From assembly GCF_014212135.1 (NCBI RefSeq), contig NZ_JACJVQ010000001.1, positions 44,243-108,242 of the forward strand: a stretch of DNA of 64,000 nucleotides, written 5' to 3'. This document shows, piece by piece, positions 62,514 through 64,000 of this stretch. How positions within the stretch are numbered: position 1 is the first letter of the stretch; the number at the start of each line of letters is the position of its first letter. The DNA comes from Cohnella thailandensis. GTDB lineage: Bacteria; Bacillota; Bacilli; Paenibacillales; Paenibacillaceae. The position numbers and the translations under genes are program-made. The notes under the pieces were generated by a model. That model saw only the letters and a list, made by a program, of their open reading frames with translations. It had not been told where the DNA came from and did not search any database.

Positions 62514-64000
62514 GCCCTCTCCCCCTTCGGCCTCAGATACCCGCTCCTTCGCGCGATCCGGTTCATGGACCGAATCTGCCTGACGGCCGTGCTTTGCGAC
62601 TTCGTCGCGTACGGCGAGCAGAAAAAAACGCGCCCGAACGGATCGTCCGCGGATCGCCCCGCCCTTCCGGCCATCTGGACGAGCGAGGCTTCGTCGAAGG
62701 TCGATTGATGCGCCCCGAGTATGAATACGTCGCTCCTAGGGATCGTCACTCCGCGCTCCAGAATGGTCGTCGTCACCAACACTCGGAACTTGGCTTGGCG
62801 GAAAAGCTGCACTTTGGAGACGCGGTCGGGATCGCTGGAATAGGTTCCTTCAATCTCGGCCGATTGGATTCCCAGCTTGGCGGCATGTCCCCTCAATAGA
62901 GCGACAAGGGGAGGAACATGTTTGATGTAAGGAACGAAAAAGAACGTCTGGGCCCCGCGTCCGACGGAAGCCGCCAGCCATCTTAGCAGTACCGCCGGCA
63001 GCTCCCGCCGTTGAATCAGCCTGTTCACGGGAGGGATGTTCAGCCGCTTAGGAACAGGAAGAGGGTGCCGGTGGTAACGAACCGGCACCCGAGCGCAGGG
63101 CGTGCGCCCGCTTCGCACCTCGCGGCGAAGCTTGGCAGGCGGGGTCGCGCTTAGCAGCACGGTAGCCCCTTGCTTCCGGCGTGCTTTCGTCGCCGCATAG
63201 TGCAGAACGGGGTCGTTATGGTAGGGGAACGCGTCTAGCTCGTCCACGAGCACCAGATCGAACGCCTGCTGAAAACGAAGCAGCTGGTGGGTGGTCGCGA
63301 TCGTGAGAGGAGCGTTCGTCCAGCGATCCTCGCTTCCTCCGTAGAGGACGGCTTGCCTGACGTCGGGGAACGCCTTCTGCAGACGCGGGGCCAGCTCGAG
63401 CACCACGTCCCGGCGAGGCGTGGCGATAAGCGCCCGGCCGCCGGCTTGAAGAACCGCAGCTAGCAGCGGGAAAATCATCTCCGTTTTGCCGGCGCCGGTC
63501 ACCGCCCAGAGCAGGAAGCTTCGCTCCGGCGCGGCGAGCGGGTCGGCGGACCTCCGCCGACTCAAGGCGCGCCGCGCCGGAGCCTCGCCGCGCAGAAAGC
63601 GCAAGGCCGCCTCGGCCGCGCTGCGCTGCGCGGGACTGAGCCCCCAGCGATCCGTGAGCGCCGGGGGAAGCGCGGCTAGCGCCGCGCCCGGCTGCTCGGC
63701 GCCCAGCGCGAGCAGCTCGCATTCGCGGCTGCGGCCGAGCGGGGCGCATGCCTCGCAGACGGCGCAGCCGCTTCGCCCGCACGAGGCGCACCGCGTGCGG
63801 CGCATGCGCTCTTCGCCGCTGCCGCAGCGCCGGCAGCGGAGCCCGGGGCGGCGGCGCTTGGCCGATGCGCCCGCCGCCCGAGGCTCGATCGCGGCCGCGA
63901 GGCGCACGGCGCCGCGCAGCGCGGCAAGCTGCAGCGCTCGAAGCGCCGCGTCCTCGGGCAGCGTCGGCACCGCCTCCGCCAGCATGGCCGCCGCCTCTTC
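62510..64000 (-). CDS. comFA: Competence helicase ComFA (5' partial)
   Basis: The frame is open to the right window edge, so the start is outside; at least 496 codons are present. A four-cysteine zinc site (CRRCGSG and CASCG, then CAVCEAC) precedes the helicase core: Walker A AVTGAGKTEMIFP, Walker B LVDELDAFP, ATPPAK, and C-terminal ILERGVTIPRSDVFILG and QMAGRAGRSADDP. ComFA is an ATP-driven DEAD-type translocase on the cytoplasmic face of the competence channel. The visible N-terminal part is very Ala/Arg-rich and high in GC. Confidence 0.9.
   Translation of the reverse strand, partial: EEAAAMLAEAVPTLPEDAALRALQLAALRGAVRLAAAIEPRAAGASAKRRRPGLRCRRCGSGEERMRRTRCASCGRSGCAVCEACAPLGRSRECELLALGAEQPGAALAALPPALTDRWGLSPAQRSAAEAALRFLRGEAPARRALSRRRSADPLAAPERSFLLWAVTGAGKTEMIFPLLAAVLQAGGRALIATPRRDVVLELAPRLQKAFPDVRQAVLYGGSEDRWTNAPLTIATTHQLLRFQQAFDLVLVDELDAFPYHNDPVLHYAATKARRKQGATVLLSATPPAKLRREVRSGRTPCARVPVRYHRHPLPVPKRLNIPPVNRLIQRRELPAVLLRWLAASVGRGAQTFFFVPYIKHVPPLVALLRGHAAKLGIQSAEIEGTYSSDPDRVSKVQLFRQAKFRVLVTTTILERGVTIPRSDVFILGAHQSTFDEASLVQMAGRAGRSADDPFGRVFFCSPYATKSQSTAVRQIRSMNRIARRSGYLRPKGERA

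Overview
The window is chromosomal DNA of a Gram-positive, motile, endospore-former-type bacterium of the Bacillales, most likely Paenibacillaceae. The reasons are gene orders known from Bacillus subtilis (ftsE-ftsX ... ctpB-minJ; comFA-comFC-yvyF-flgM-flgN-flgK-flgL-yviE-fliW-csrA; hpf-secA-prfB), Gram-positive style ribosome binding sites at nearly every gene, sigma-D type motility promoters, and a moderately GC-rich core (one counted 60-base stretch in argG has 35 G+C). No species is claimed. Both window ends cut genes: a zinc-ribbon membrane protein at the left and comFA at the right.

Layout. (1) 1-2.0 kb: end of a zinc-ribbon protein and an sdpR-sdpI type autoregulated repressor/immunity pair. 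(2) 2.05-3.0 kb: two SMR exporter genes behind a guanidine-I riboswitch, read as a guanidinium exporter. (3) 3.0-9.0 kb: ftsE, ftsX, an M23 murein peptidase, ctpB and a MinJ-like PDZ protein, an envelope and division cluster. (4) 9.2-11.5 kb: a VanW/G5 protein, then about 0.8 kb of unusual non-coding repeats. (5) 11.5-19.9 kb: the arginine operon argC-J-B-D-F-G-H behind a promoter that overlaps two ARG boxes. (6) 19.9-25.8 kb: a truncated AraC regulator next to a small Atu4866-type gene, then prfB with its programmed frameshift, secA, hpf and a cold-shock gene. (7) 25.9-52.5 kb: a large island, all on the minus strand, between flagellin and the cold-shock/hpf genes. (8) 52.6-64 kb: flagellin, fliS, a FliT-like gene, fliD, flaG, csrA, fliW, yviE, flgL, flgK, flgN, flgM, yvyF and comFC/comFA.

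The island appears to build and attach modifications to flagellin. It holds most of a pseudaminic-type nonulosonic acid pathway (PseB-, PseC-, PseG-, PseI- and PseF-like enzymes; no PseH acetyltransferase is seen), a Maf-type transferase (DUF115), a FliB-type flagellin lysine methylase, several glycosyltransferases and sugar enzymes. Its centre is AT-rich (one counted 60-base stretch has 12 G+C). In that centre lies a contiguous set: FGGY kinase, iron-dependent alcohol dehydrogenase, MobA-like nucleotidyltransferase, CDP-alcohol phosphatidyltransferase, class II aldolase, and an alkaline-phosphatase-superfamily enzyme without a signal peptide. I infer a pathway that makes a CDP-activated polyol and transfers phospho-polyol to a glycan or lipid. 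This is the best candidate in the window for an undescribed system.

Motility control is readable in the DNA. Sigma-D type -10 elements (GCCGATAT or one base off) with a 16-base spacer precede hag, fliS, flaG and flgM; the hag leader carries a hairpin with an AGGGAA loop plus an AGGGAGGA Shine-Dalgarno, the arrangement CsrA binds; and csrA, its antagonist fliW, and the anti-sigma factor flgM are all encoded here.
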